DNA of 64,000 nucleotides from Aliiruegeria haliotis (GCF_003003255.1 NZ_PVTD01000007.1:165469-229468); one strand, 5' to 3'; positions 54,174 through 63,222 are shown, counted from the stretch's first letter. Made by a program: numbers and translations. Notes: a model not told the origin generated them from the letters alone.

Positions 54174-55061
54174 ATGCAGCGCAAGAAGGCATCCGAATTC
54201 GATCCTCGGATTCTCGAACTCTATGACGGCTACGTTCATGGCAAGATGACCAAGCGTGAGTTCCTCCGAAGTTCCGGACAGTATCTCGCCGCGGGTGTTA
54301 CAGCCGCAGCCGTGCTGGAGAGCCTGCAGCCCAACTACGCACTGGCGCAGCAGGTTGCCCCCGACGACCCGGCCATCGAGACGATGGCGGCCGAATACGA
54401 GAGCCCGAATGGACACGGCGTGATCAGGGGGCTGATGGCGAAGCCGGCCGGGGCGACGGGCAAGTTGCCGGCGGTTCTGGTGATCCACGAGAACCGCGGC
54501 CTCAACCCCTATATCGAAGATGTCGTGCGGCGGACGGCCAAGGCGGGCTACCTCGCCTTCGGTCCCGACGGGCTGACGCCCCTGGGTGGATATCCGGGGA
54601 ATGATGATGATGGTCGGGCGATGCAGAAGGAACTCGATCGTGTGAAACTGATGGAGGATTTCTTCGCCGCCTTCGAGTTTCTCGTCGGCCACGAGAGCTC
54701 GACCGGCAAAGTCGGCGCCGTTGGCTTCTGCTATGGTGGCGGGGTCTGCAACGCACTGGCGGTGGCCTACCCGAACATGGCTGCCTCGGTTCCTTTCTAC
54801 GGACGCCAGGCGGATGCGGCGGATGTGCCAGCGATTCAGGCCCCGCTGCTTCTGCACTACGGGGAGTTGGATGAACGGGTGAATGCGGGTTGGCCGGCCT
54901 ACGAGGCGGCACTCAAGGAAAACGGCAAGGCCTACGAGGCCCATATCTACGACGGCGCAAACCACGGTTTCCACAATGACACCACCCCACGCTACGACGA
55001 GGCCGCGGCGACGCTCGCCTGGGAGCGCACCTTGGCTCACTTCGAAAAGCACCTGAGCTGA
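54174..55061 (+). CDS. Dienelactone hydrolase family protein with Tat-like leader
   Basis: 295 residues. The N-terminus has a [15 protein letters not shown] segment like a twin-arginine leader with a KR in place of RR, and an Ala-rich hydrophobic stretch, so export or membrane attachment is possible. The hydrolase domain contains [20 protein letters not shown] (oxyanion), [10 protein letters not shown] with the nucleophilic Cys, HYGELDERV with the Asp and ANHGFHND with the His, a complete Cys-Asp-His triad. Family members hydrolyse dienelactone or related lactones and esters. The ATG at 54174 has only a weak upstream site. Native substrate unknown. Confidence 0.87.
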   Translation: MQRKKASEFDPRILELYDGYVHGKMTKREFLRSSGQYLAAGVTAAAVLESLQPNYALAQQVAPDDPAIETMAAEYESPNGHGVIRGLMAKPAGATGKLPAVLVIHENRGLNPYIEDVVRRTAKAGYLAFGPDGLTPLGGYPGNDDDGRAMQKELDRVKLMEDFFAAFEFLVGHESSTGKVGAVGFCYGGGVCNALAVAYPNMAASVPFYGRQADAADVPAIQAPLLLHYGELDERVNAGWPAYEAALKENGKAYEAHIYDGANHGFHNDTTPRYDEAAATLAWERTLAHFEKHLS

Positions 55062-55200
55062 GTTTGGCGGGAGGTATCCGCCCCACTCACGAAACTTTGC
55101 GAGCGTTTGGGCGGGTCCGTTGTCCGCCCGAACTCGGTTTTTCCCGGCGACGTGCTTCAACGAGGTAGTTGTATCAACCCGTCAGAAACGAGAGCCGCCA

Positions 55201-55565
55201 ATGTCCAGAACCATCGCATCGCGCCGCTCGCTTCTCGCCACGGACGGTGCCTGCGTTGCAGCAGGTCTGTGCACGGGGTCCGTTCCCGCGCAGGCGATGG
55301 CGCTCCGCTTGCTTGGCGGCGCATTCAGATCTGGGCACACACGACCGAAGGCCACGAACGCGATCCTCATAGCCACGGTGCGACTATCACCGATGCCAAC
55401 GGGATCTTCCGTCTTGAGATGCCGCAGATCGTCCCCGCTTTCGGCCAGCCACACGGCCACCTTGCAGTTGATAGCGGCGAGTTCGAAGCTGTCTTCTTGC
55501 GCCCGGTGATGCGGCGTCCGAAAGATAGAAGCCAGGAAACGCATGTCGTCCTCCAGCCTGCCTGA
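55201..55565 (+). pseudogene. Remnant of an intradiol-dioxygenase-like exported protein
   Basis: An ATG at 55201 starts a twin-arginine-like leader (SRTIASRRSLLATDGACVAA). Near 55310 the frame shifts into WRRIQIWAHTTEGHERDPHS, HGATITDANGIFRLEM and PHGHLAVDSGEFEAVFLRPV, which resemble the beta-strand core of intradiol ring-cleavage dioxygenases (IEIWQ...HGR-T-TDA-G-Y). The part between leader and core is missing or shortened. A decayed gene. The family call is moderate. Confidence 0.55.
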
Positions 55566-55585
55566 CACGGGTCCGGGCCGCTTAG

Positions 55586-55840
55586 ATGAGCCGGGTTCGA
55601 GTTTTGCTGATCTCCGGAGCATTTGCGGCTGCCGTTACTCTGCCTCTCGCCCTTTCAGCAATGAGCCCACTTCTGGCTTGGCGCGGTCCAATTTACATCG
55701 CCGCGGGTTTCGCCGGTGTCAGCGCAATGGGCTCGTTGCTCCTGCAGCCCCTTCTGGCGGGCGGATACCTTCCCGGCTTGACCGTGCTTCAGAAACGGCG
55801 CCTGCATCGCTGGATCGGTAGCGCAGCGGCCCAAGCTTAG
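55586..55840 (+). pseudogene. N-terminal fragment of a ferric-reductase-like membrane protein
   Basis: 84 residues: a first hydrophobic helix (VLLISGAFAAAVTLPLAL) and a second (AGFAGVSAMGSLLLQPLLAG) followed by LQKRRLHRWIGSA. This pattern is the start of ferric-reductase-like transmembrane domain proteins, whose haem-binding helices should follow. The frame ends right after LHRWIGSA, so the rest is lost. Possibly a short real peptide, but a truncated gene is more likely. Confidence 0.55.
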
Positions 55841-56194
55841 ACCATGCTCCGGAAGCAGCCAGTCCTGAAACGCAGAAACTTCATAGCTTTCAGCGGAGTG
55901 TCTCCATGCTCGGACATTCCGCAGTTGGAAGCTGTCGCTCAGCAAGATAGGACCGATCGGCGGCATCGAGCCCAAAGGCGACGATGCTGCAGCATGGGTG
56001 AACTGGTGCTTTGCCGACCTAGTCGACATTTGAGTGTTTTGATCAGATGTCTGGTTTAAGGACTGGGAAGCGAGCAGGCGGTGCCCATTTGGCACATGTT
56101 CCGTTCTCCTGATCGAAAGGTTGTCAAAACTGTGGAGCGCATTTTTTTAGTTGCCAGAAAGGGTCTTACCCTCGCAGCAATCGGATGCTCTTCA
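55841..56194. other. Intergenic stretch with a dispersed non-coding repeat
   Basis: About 350 bp with no convincing gene. The segment CCCAAAGGCGACGATGCTGC near 55970 repeats, with changes, the one near 53774. The last ~100 bp hold the promoter region of the next gene. Confidence 0.45.
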
Positions 56195-56800
56195 ATGTTC
56201 AAACGTACTCTATGTCTCTCCGTCCTTTTAGCGTGGCCCGCGGCAGCGGATATGTCCGACGAAGCCAATGCCTGCATTGACGAATTGCGAGCACGCTACG
56301 GCGATGTCGGCGGCGAAGTGCTGAAGCAATCAGGCAGCGAAGCTGGAACGCTTGTGGTGCTGCGCGATGGCTCGGGAGCGGAATACGAATGTGTTGTCTG
56401 GTCGGGACCCGAAGTTGCGGAACTACGGCGTGTCGACGCTGACGGCAGTGGCTCTAGCTCTGGCGATGGAACATCGGCAAGTGCAGCGTCCGGAACTCAA
56501 CGCATTGAGTTCGACGCGGGTACCAGTGGAACTGCCATGACGGCAACGCTGAACCAGAATACGTCAGTTCGCTACGTTCTGGGCGCAAACGACGGACAGT
56601 TTCTGAATGTCGATGTTGGCTCTCACGGCGGAGCACTTGACTACAAAATCGAGAATCCTGATGGGTCGATGTTGCTCGATCTGATCAGTTCCGACACGCC
56701 CTACAAAGGCCAGTTGTGGCAATCGGGCGATCACGTCATCGAAATCCTCAATGCCGGCGCACAACCGGTGACGTTCGACGTCGGCATAGGGATCAACTGA
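56195..56800 (+). CDS. Exported two-domain protein (SEAGTLV module plus beta domain)
   Basis: 201 residues from the ATG at 56195, whose signal peptide (MFKRTLCLSVLLAWPAAAD) ends after AAA. A longer frame from 56081 exists but spoils the signal. The N-terminal domain (~20-85) has CIDELRARYG, SEAGTLVVL and YECVVW, matching the lipoprotein at 10622-10933. A Ser/Gly/Ala linker follows. The C-terminal ~95 residues (RYVLGANDGQFLNVDVGS, NPDGSMLLDLIS, SGDHVIEILN) resemble the beta domain in the pseudogene at 9202-10352, a pre-peptidase-C-like or inhibitor-like fold. Two modules of the 9-11 kb locus are thus joined here. Periplasmic; function unknown. Confidence 0.75.
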   Translation: MFKRTLCLSVLLAWPAAADMSDEANACIDELRARYGDVGGEVLKQSGSEAGTLVVLRDGSGAEYECVVWSGPEVAELRRVDADGSGSSSGDGTSASAASGTQRIEFDAGTSGTAMTATLNQNTSVRYVLGANDGQFLNVDVGSHGGALDYKIENPDGSMLLDLISSDTPYKGQLWQSGDHVIEILNAGAQPVTFDVGIGIN

Positions 56801-56863
56801 CACGTCAATCACCCGTGCTCGGTCCCGCGTCGACGCGGAATCGAGCAACCGTCCAAAGCAAAC

Positions 56864-57037
56864 CTATATCGGCCAGATCAGGTTGATGACAAAAACCACA
56901 ACGAAATAGGCGAGAAACCGTTTCCAGCTCCAGCGGTTCTTGTCCTCGTCACCCAGTATTCCACTTGCGCTCAATGCGATATTGGTGCCCACGAGCGCCG
57001 CGACGACGATGAGAGCGTGGATCAGATCGAAATGCAT
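56864..57037 (-). CDS. Small membrane protein, two helices
   Basis: 57 residues from the ATG at 57037 (a GTG at 57052 is possible). The first hydrophobic helix is LIHALIVVAALVGTNIALSA and the second FLAYFVVVFVINLIWPI, separated by a charged loop GILGDEDKNRWSWKR. No homologue recognised. It may be a small regulatory or structural membrane peptide. Only moderately supported because ribosome-binding signals are weak. Confidence 0.45.
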   Translation of the reverse strand: MHFDLIHALIVVAALVGTNIALSASGILGDEDKNRWSWKRFLAYFVVVFVINLIWPI

Positions 57038-57124
57038 GGTCGTGCGTTCCACTGAGTTTTGCGATTGTGGGCTAACGGCACCTGATTGGTAGGCAGACCG
57101 TAAGCCCGAGTTTGGTTTGGTGGA

Positions 57125-57667
57125 CTAGATGCGGCCCTTCTTGAACAGGTAGATGTCTCCTTTGGAATTTGCTTCGCAATTTCCATGCCGCTTTCCGGCG
57201 GAGACCTCGACGAGATAGTCGTCTCCGCCAACCTTGCGCCCGTTTGTCACGTGGATATCGCGTGGGTTGCGCCCCCAGCGGGCGGATGCTTCGCCGACGC
57301 AAGCGCGCTTGGCGAGATTGGGGAGATTATGTTTGACGTGATTGTCTTGCTTACGGTGTGCAAGGCGATGCTGCCGTTCCTGCTCTCCGGCCTCATAGCC
57401 GTCCGTATAGTTTCTGCCGCCGTCACGCGGGTCGCGCTCTGCATTGTGTAATCCGTCTCGATAGCCCCTATCAAAGGCCGCAATCTCTTCAACCTGCGTC
57501 AGGTGCTTCCCATCCTCATGGTGGTCTTCGTGGTGGGCAAGCGCTGCCGCTCCCAGAAGAACCAGCGCGCCAGCGGCCGCAGCTTTTTGTTCGTCAGTCC
57601 ACTCAGCCTGGACCGGTGCAGCAACAAGCGCCGCTGCCATAGTGACCGCAAGAAAGCTGAATCTCAT
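57125..57667 (-). CDS. Exported protein of unknown function with His-rich segment
   Basis: 180 residues from the ATG at 57667, behind GGAG. Signal peptide of about 20 residues ending APVQA. An Ala-rich hydrophobic patch (AAAAGALVLLGAAALA) is followed by HHEDHHEDGKH, then a charged region with RGYRDGLHN and YTDGYEAGEQERQHR, and a C-terminal domain with two Cys (CVGEASARWG, GNCEANSKGDIYLFKKGRI) that looks like a small beta domain with a disulfide. The His cluster could bind metal, but nothing proves it. No operon partner. Confidence 0.72.
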   Translation of the reverse strand: MRFSFLAVTMAAALVAAPVQAEWTDEQKAAAAGALVLLGAAALAHHEDHHEDGKHLTQVEEIAAFDRGYRDGLHNAERDPRDGGRNYTDGYEAGEQERQHRLAHRKQDNHVKHNLPNLAKRACVGEASARWGRNPRDIHVTNGRKVGGDDYLVEVSAGKRHGNCEANSKGDIYLFKKGRI

Positions 57668-58060
57668 TGGTATCTCCATATAGCGACTTCGGTTCAGCAC
57701 CCGATGCCTGCCGCAGCCTTGGTATCCGTTGCAACGGCGACTAAATCTCATCCACACAAGAAATGGAAGGCACTGTCGACTGAACCCGCTCCTCGCTTCG
57801 ATCTTGCCGAAACTCTACCCAGATGAAGTGATCTTGCGCCGTTTCGTTACCCGCCGCCAACAAAGCGCTACATGCTTTCTCGGCAGATCAAAATTATCGT
57901 CGGCAACGGCTTTCGACCAACTCATAGATGCGAGATACGGCTTGATATCCGTATATACATATTGACTATGCAAAGCGCATGGTTTGCTGCGCAACGCATT
58001 GCTCGGTCGAAATCAGACCATAAGTCGTACCAACCAACTCTCGATCTAGGGACACCTTAC
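57668..58060. other. Intergenic stretch without a recognisable gene
   Basis: About 390 bp separating divergent genes. AT-rich near 57940-58000, so probably promoters for both sides. No convincing frame or RNA structure found. Confidence 0.4.
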
Positions 58061-58219
58061 ATGAAAAAGATCACACTCCTGCTTCTCCTACCTGTTCTAG
58101 CCGCTTGTGCCGAGCCTGACATGACCTTGGAGACAGACATCTCGGAAGCAAACATCAACACTGAATGCCCGGTTGATGTATCGGAAGCTGATCGCGCCAA
58201 TTACCCGGCTTGTAACTGA
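58061..58219 (+). CDS. Very small lipoprotein
   Basis: 52 residues. MKKITLLLLLPVLAACAEPD is a classic lipoprotein signal with lipobox LAAC (Cys16). The mature part is only about 36 residues, acidic, with two more Cys (ECPVDVSEADRANYPACN) that may pair. Small lipoproteins of this form are widespread in Rhodobacterales; function unknown. Confidence 0.65.
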   Translation: MKKITLLLLLPVLAACAEPDMTLETDISEANINTECPVDVSEADRANYPACN

Positions 58220-58433
58220 CGTTGATCGCAGGCGGTTGGCTCGCCTCGGGCGAAGCGGAGCGCCTGCGTTCTTAGTCACGCAGACCGTGAGTTGTGGAAA
58301 TTTACCGACCGGGTTGGCACTCGACCGGGTTTGGGGAGCCTGATCTGACTGGTTCAGTTTGATTGTTAGTGCATCACTGGCCTTGGTTCCATCTTGATAA
58401 TGGTCTCCGGCGCTGGCGGCTTGCAGCCCAGAG

Positions 58434-59250
58434 GGTGCTGTCAGACAAATTCGAACCAGTCTCTGCAACGGCGGATCGCTGTCCCTTATGCCGCGCCAAG
58501 TTGACGCCACTCTGCGAGGGCGGCGGCACGGTTCTTCTTGAAGTTCGCTCGTGAGTGGAAGCTTCTCTCCGAGTTGAAATGGTTGAAGACAGAGGCGTGG
58601 ATGGCGGCGAACAGCTGCAAACTTCGGATTCTCCGAAAACGCTGCATTGCCCGTTCTCGTCGTCGGAACGGCAGGTGCGAATTCTCAGCCCGGTTGTTCA
58701 GCCAACGGCCGGTTTCTTGCAGCGCCCAAGCGCCAATCGCCTTCAAGGCCGCCCCGTAAGAGCGAAGCAAATCAGTGTCGATGGTCTCCGGCCGACCGTA
58801 GCGGCGCATTGTTTTCTTGAGGAATTTCAATGCCGCCTTCTTGTTCCGCCGCTTCGTCACGAAACTTTCCAGGACCTCGCCTTCGTGATCAACCGCCCGC
58901 CAAAGATAGTAGCGTTTGCCGTTGATCTTCACGAACACCTCGTCGAGGTGCCAGCGCCACTGCGGCCAGGAACACAGCCGCTCGGCGCGTTTCTTGCGGA
59001 TCTCGGAGGCGAACACCGGTCCAAACCGGTGCCACCAGAACCGAATTGACTCGTGGCTGACGTCGATGCCGCGCTCATGCAGTAGATCCTCGACGTTGCG
59101 GAGCGAAAGCGGAAAACGGACGTAGAGCATCACCGCCAGGCGGATGATCTCGCGGCTCGTCTTGAAGTATTTGAACGGGTCAGGTTTCGACATTAACGGA
59201 GGCTAGTCGGCCCCCTACCCCGCCGCAACCCAAGTTCCCCTGACATGACC
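58434..59250 (-). mobile_element. IS6-family element, copy 7, apparently intact
   Basis: 817 bp. Left end GGTGCTGTCAGACAAATTCG, right end CAAGTTCCCCTGACATGACC. The transposase frame is complete, with the acidic residues in place. The right end abuts the interior of another gene (59251 onward). No 8-bp direct repeat is visible at the two flanks, which suggests a cointegrate, deletion or replicative event after insertion. Confidence 0.93.
58486..59193 (-). CDS. IS6-family transposase, intact
   Basis: 235 residues. The N-terminal region (FKYFKTSREIIRLAVMLYVR, VEDLLHERGIDVSHESIRFW) is the zinc-ribbon-free helix-turn-helix type typical of alphaproteobacterial IS6 elements. The DDE domain has Asp84 (WHLDEVFVKI), a second acidic site at IDTDLLRSY (Asp141) and Glu170 (NNRAENSH). 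It transposes by a replicative cointegrate mechanism. It serves as the reference for the six degraded copies. Confidence 0.95.
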   Translation of the reverse strand: MSKPDPFKYFKTSREIIRLAVMLYVRFPLSLRNVEDLLHERGIDVSHESIRFWWHRFGPVFASEIRKKRAERLCSWPQWRWHLDEVFVKINGKRYYLWRAVDHEGEVLESFVTKRRNKKAALKFLKKTMRRYGRPETIDTDLLRSYGAALKAIGAWALQETGRWLNNRAENSHLPFRRRERAMQRFRRIRSLQLFAAIHASVFNHFNSERSFHSRANFKKNRAAALAEWRQLGAA

Positions 59251-59707
59251 CGAAGCCAGCACCCACGAAGACGCTGAGACGATCGCGGCGATCGTTGCTG
59301 GTCTGCCCGATGATCTCGGCGGGCGGTGCATGGCGATCCGTGTCGCCGAACTTGCACGCGCCGGGCTGACGCCGGACTGGATGCCCGGGGCTGTTCCGCT
59401 CTGTGTCCCTGTCGAAACCCGCTGCAACCAGCACGGCGAGCGGTCGGTCACCGTGGTCGTTGGGACCGAAAGCGTTCTCAGCCGCGGGCGATGGCGAACG
59501 GTCGATGTGCTGGCCTGTCCGGTAACCTGGAGACCGCATTCCGACCAGATTGATGGAGCGCGGCGGGCTTATGTCGACTGGTGGCAGGCGCTGGGCTGGA
59601 TCCGGGACGGCCTGGCAACCTCCAGGTTGCTGAGAGAGATCGACGTCTCTGCGGAGATGCCAAAGTTCGAACCGTGGAATGTATGGGGGCCAAGTGGATT
59701 GAAATAA
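59251..59707 (+). pseudogene. 5'-truncated phage-like or plasmid-like protein
   Basis: The frame is open and protein-like from the first base after the IS6 end to the stop at 59707: THEDAETIAAIVAGLPDDLG, MAIRVAELARAGLTPDWMPG and ARRAYVDWWQALGWIRDGLA. An ATG at 59330 could restart it, but the upstream part clearly continues the same protein, so IS6 insertion or rearrangement has removed the true N-terminus. I recognise no family with certainty. The style recalls small phage or plasmid proteins of Rhodobacterales. Confidence 0.5.
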
Positions 59708-60051
59708 CGTGATAGCACACATCCGGCTCAAAATGCTTGGCGAACGGCAGAAACGGGTTCGGATTTCACTGCACCTGCCGTTCGCCGCAGCCGGCGCAAG
59801 GGGCTGGTCCGCGGACAGACCCGCCTTTTGCTCTTGCGGCTTTCGCTGGTGCAGAAAATGCTCGCGCCTGCCGCGATGACTTCGCCGCGTTGCAGCCCAA
59901 GTCGTCGAACCGGTCATTCAAAGCGCCGAAATCTTACAGATCGGAAACCTCCCCTTCGCTGCAACCGGCCTCGACAAACGGGAAGCGGACTTTACGGCTG
60001 TAGGTAACAAACATTGATCGGTCCGCTCAACGCGACCAACCAGCCAATGGT

Positions 60052-60543
60052 CTAAAGCTTCAAAGACATCTCATGCCAAGTCATACCACCATGATCGGAG
60101 GCTGATGGCCGCAGATAGCTGTACCCAAGTTTCTCATAGAGCGGCACATGATGTTCTTTGCACATGAGGTGGATTGTTGATTTGTCCATCCGTCGCATAT
60201 GCCTGACGAACTCGTCCATCAGCGCACGTGAATGGCCCCGACCTTGCACCATGGGGTCGACCACCACAGACTTGATGACGACGTTTGGTGCACCGGGGTC
60301 ATGTCCGATGAGTTCTTTGAAGTCCTCGTCAGACATCTCGACCTCGTACGCGCAGCCACTATTGATAAAGCCAACGACTTCTCCGTCTACTTCAAGGATC
60401 AAAAAACCCTCAGGATAAGTCGCGATCCGTTTGGAGATTTTGGTGTGGGTCGCGGCTTCGTCACCTTCGTAGGCGGCGGTTTCGATCGCAAAGCAGGGGT
60501 CTGCATCAGCCAAATTGGCTTCACGGAAACTTCGCTCATCCAT
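60052..60543 (-). CDS. GNAT-family N-acetyltransferase 1
   Basis: 163 residues. The acetyl-CoA motif is VVVDPMVQGRGHSRALMDEF (pattern Q/RxxGxG/A), followed by LMCKEHHVPLYEKLGYSYL. The N-terminal EANLADADPCFAIETAAYEG is typical of serotonin/arylalkylamine-acetyltransferase-like members. It transfers acetyl to an amine; substrate unknown. It lies 15 bp after a second GNAT gene and is probably co-transcribed with it. Confidence 0.88.
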   Translation of the reverse strand: MDERSFREANLADADPCFAIETAAYEGDEAATHTKISKRIATYPEGFLILEVDGEVVGFINSGCAYEVEMSDEDFKELIGHDPGAPNVVIKSVVVDPMVQGRGHSRALMDEFVRHMRRMDKSTIHLMCKEHHVPLYEKLGYSYLRPSASDHGGMTWHEMSLKL

Positions 60544-60558
60544 CTGGCACCAAAATTC

Positions 60559-61173
60559 TCAATTGTCTGACAGTGGTTTTACCATAAGAATCCAATCTTC
60601 TCCCGGTCCATCCAAATCGCCCTTTACCATGGGACGCCGAGCAAACTCCGAAAAACCGCATTTCTGATAGAGCCGGATCGCACCGACGTTTTCGTCGGCC
60701 ACGACTAGCGCAAGAGTTGGGTGATGGCCGTCACGCGCGAGGGTTTCAGCCTGTTGCATCAGCACTGCCGCATGCCCCCGACTGCGATATTCGGGCAGAG
60801 TTGCGATAACGCTAAGGCACCAACTCCCTGGAACCATGTTCTCAAGCTCCACGAGAGGAACCCAAATCGGATCCACATCGTCTGTCGAAACTGGTTCGGT
60901 TGGGTGCGGTTGTCCCATGAGAACGGCCTCGACCCCGTTGCCTTGATCCAGCACGATCACAACCCAACCAGAATTCACTTGGTCAATTTGTTGCAATCGC
61001 CCCTGTTCCCAAGGGTCTCCATCCTTGCCTGCCGCTTTTGCCCATATGTTGAAGAGCAATCCTCCTGACGCCATGTCATTTAACCGCGCCACCGTACTTG
61101 CATCGTGAGGAAGGAAAGGGCGCAAAGGTGGAGCAATTGTTGCTGAAGATTCTGGTCTTTTTGGTGCTTGCAT
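60559..61173 (-). CDS. GNAT-family N-acetyltransferase 2
   Basis: 204 residues from the ATG at 61173 (MQAPKRPES); the frame is open further back to 61257. The acetyl-CoA-binding part is SVIATLPEYRSRGHAAVLMQ and LVVADENVGAIRLYQKCGFS. The N-terminal FLPHDASTVARLNDMASGGL with a WAKAAGKDGDPWEQGR segment is longer than in small GNATs. It is upstream of the first GNAT gene on the same strand. The acceptor is unknown. Confidence 0.86.
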   Translation of the reverse strand: MQAPKRPESSATIAPPLRPFLPHDASTVARLNDMASGGLLFNIWAKAAGKDGDPWEQGRLQQIDQVNSGWVVIVLDQGNGVEAVLMGQPHPTEPVSTDDVDPIWVPLVELENMVPGSWCLSVIATLPEYRSRGHAAVLMQQAETLARDGHHPTLALVVADENVGAIRLYQKCGFSEFARRPMVKGDLDGPGEDWILMVKPLSDN

Positions 61174-61574
61174 TAGGCGAGCATAGCGGACTTTCGCTAA
61201 GAGTGCACAAGCAGAGCAGTTTGGGCTCGCTGTCAGCCTTCGCCGCTCGACGCGCAAACCACGGCACTCGATCTGTCAATGACCGCTCATTGCGTGAGGT
61301 CGAACAAGATCAATGACTTGGCATGACGATCATATGACCGGTGATGATCAGCGTTCTGTCCCGGCAATGCCGCGCGAGCGTTCGGCAGCTCTGAGCCCAC
61401 ACTTGCCGGTCGTCGACACGACAACATCCGGCTGCTCTGCCGACATTGCGGTCATCTGACAAAAAATATCAGATGACCGGTCAAACCCCAAAGTGCCCAA
61501 TGCTGCATGACCAACCGATGTCCGGTCTTGAAGAATCTCCGGCGCGTGGACCGTCGCTTTGTGTTCAGATCTCG

Positions 61575-61931
61575 CTAGTCAGAAAAGCACAGCTTGTTCC
61601 CATCCAGGTCTCTTACGTATGCGGAGAACCTTGGCCCACGCTGATTTGGCGCACCTTCACAGGTGCCACCGAGTTCAATGGCCAATGCGTGCATTCTCTG
61701 GACCTCTTCGTTGTCTCCAACACAAAAACCAACCATCGTGCCATTGCCATTTGTGGCGGGCTTCGTGTCAAACGGTATCGCCGCTGCAAAGGCAAAATCC
61801 TCTCCGAGCCAGTAGGTCATTCTTTCTGACGGTGCCACACACTGAAGGCCGGACTGCGAAAAAAGAGCGTCGTAGAAGGTTCTTGAGGCGTCCATGTTGT
61901 TTGTTCCGACAACAAAATAGTTCATTTTCAT
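61575..61931 (-). CDS. VOC-family (glyoxalase/bleomycin-resistance fold) protein
   Basis: 118 residues. MKMNYFVVGTNNMDASRTFY is the start of the first beta-alpha-beta-beta-beta unit, and FSAYVRDLDGNKLCF the typical VOC C-terminal metal-site strand, with Asp-Leu-Asp-Gly-Asn-Lys-Leu. The usual first His metal ligand is not in place, so the metal site may be incomplete. It is divergent from a WYL regulator that may control it. Confidence 0.87.
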   Translation of the reverse strand: MKMNYFVVGTNNMDASRTFYDALFSQSGLQCVAPSERMTYWLGEDFAFAAAIPFDTKPATNGNGTMVGFCVGDNEEVQRMHALAIELGGTCEGAPNQRGPRFSAYVRDLDGNKLCFSD

Positions 61932-62083
61932 TGTTTGCTCTCCTTTGCGCCGACGTCGTGCCGCTTTGCATCGGTCGGTTATTTCCAGGTTGATGGGACA
62001 ACGATCAGGTGGCGATCTTCGTTTGGTCTTCGTGTCCTCCTGCTCATATTGATAAATATGCCATTTTATGTCCTATTTGTTTC

Positions 62084-62818
62084 ATGACCCGGACAAATGC
62101 GCATGACAGGCTGAGACGGATGGAACTGCTTGCGGTTCAGCTGAAGCAGGACGCCCATTGCACGGTCAAAGACCTTGCGCTTCAACACGGTGTCAGCGCG
62201 CGCACGATTGCGAGGGATCTGTCGCTCATGCGGGAACAAGGCATGCAGATCGACGCCGATCGGGGGCGCGGCGGTGGCGTGCGTCTTGACCGGAATTGGG
62301 GCGTCGGCAGGATGAACCTGTCCTATGCCGAGGCGGTCGATCTTCTCATCAGTATTGCTGTTGCAGAGCAGATGAACTCGCCAATGTTCCTGGCAAGCCT
62401 AGGGTCTGTCCAGCGGCAACTTGTGGCCTCTTTTTCGCTGGACAAGCGCAACAAGGTGAACCGCCTGAAGTCCCGCATACTGATAGGCGTGACTGCGTCA
62501 ACTTACGTTCAGGCGAGCGCCAGCGCCCCACCGAAACGGGTCGTACAGGCCTTGCACCAGGCATTTATCGATCAGGAGTTGCTGCAGATACGCTACCAAA
62601 GAGAGGATGGCGAAACGTCCGAGCGGCAGATCGCACCTCACTACCTTTTGCTGAAATATCCAATTTGGTACGTCGTTGCGTTTGACGATCTCAGGCAGGG
62701 GCCAAGGACCTTTCGATGTGATCGAATGCTGTCTGCGGTCAAGACGGGAACGCATTTCAGCCTGTTGCCAAAGGAAGAATTCGGACCGTCTTTGGCGGGC
62801 GATGACCTGTCCATGTGA
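62084..62818 (+). CDS. WYL-domain transcriptional regulator (YafY-like)
   Basis: 244 residues from the ATG at 62084. The N-terminal helix-turn-helix of the DeoR/HTH_11 type (CTVKDLALQHGVSARTIARD then LSLMREQGMQIDADRGRGGG) is followed by a linker and a WYL domain (RQIAPHYLLLKYPIWYVVAF, DDLRQGPRTFRCDRM). WYL domains bind ligands or nucleic acid and often regulate defence or stress genes. It is divergent from the VOC gene and probably regulates it, across a 152-bp AT-rich gap. Confidence 0.9.
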   Translation: MTRTNAHDRLRRMELLAVQLKQDAHCTVKDLALQHGVSARTIARDLSLMREQGMQIDADRGRGGGVRLDRNWGVGRMNLSYAEAVDLLISIAVAEQMNSPMFLASLGSVQRQLVASFSLDKRNKVNRLKSRILIGVTASTYVQASASAPPKRVVQALHQAFIDQELLQIRYQREDGETSERQIAPHYLLLKYPIWYVVAFDDLRQGPRTFRCDRMLSAVKTGTHFSLLPKEEFGPSLAGDDLSM

Positions 62819-63222
62819 TTGCACCGCAGATTGCGCCCGAACCGGTCAACAGTGGCCGAAACGCCACGACCGCCTTGTCCGCATTCCGGACCTTGCCGGC
62901 AACGCGTCCAATGACGGATTTGCGCAGGAAGCGGCAGGACAGGACAGTACCTTTGACCGGCGGTTCTGTCCGCGACTTGAGCCTTGAGCTCGTCGTTTCC
63001 GCTGCGGCTTGAATGAATGACTGGTTTTCCCGCCGCACGGCGGCGTAGAGGTTTACGCTGTCGCAGCGATTTCTGCGCTGCCTGCGAACATGGCGAAAAT
63101 CTGAATTCACAGATTGGGCTCCTTGCCGTCGTTCTCTGCACGATGTCTCAACGGCTGCAATGCTCAGAACTAACCCATTGACAGAGCTGCCCCTCTTGAC
63201 TCATACATCAATTATCGCAGGA
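62819..63222. other. Intergenic stretch, probably decayed
   Basis: No convincing gene. The segment AGATTGGGCTC near 63111 repeats one near 53592. Confidence 0.45.

Noticed and set aside
57729..57965. 78-residue plus-strand frame in the gap before the small lipoprotein
   Set aside because: No ribosome-binding site or recognisable motif; the region looks like promoter DNA.
59737..60003. 88-residue frame after the truncated gene
   Set aside because: Low-complexity composition, no ribosome-binding site, and the segment contains a repeated GAACGGCAG/CTGCCGTTC pair typical of non-coding repeats.
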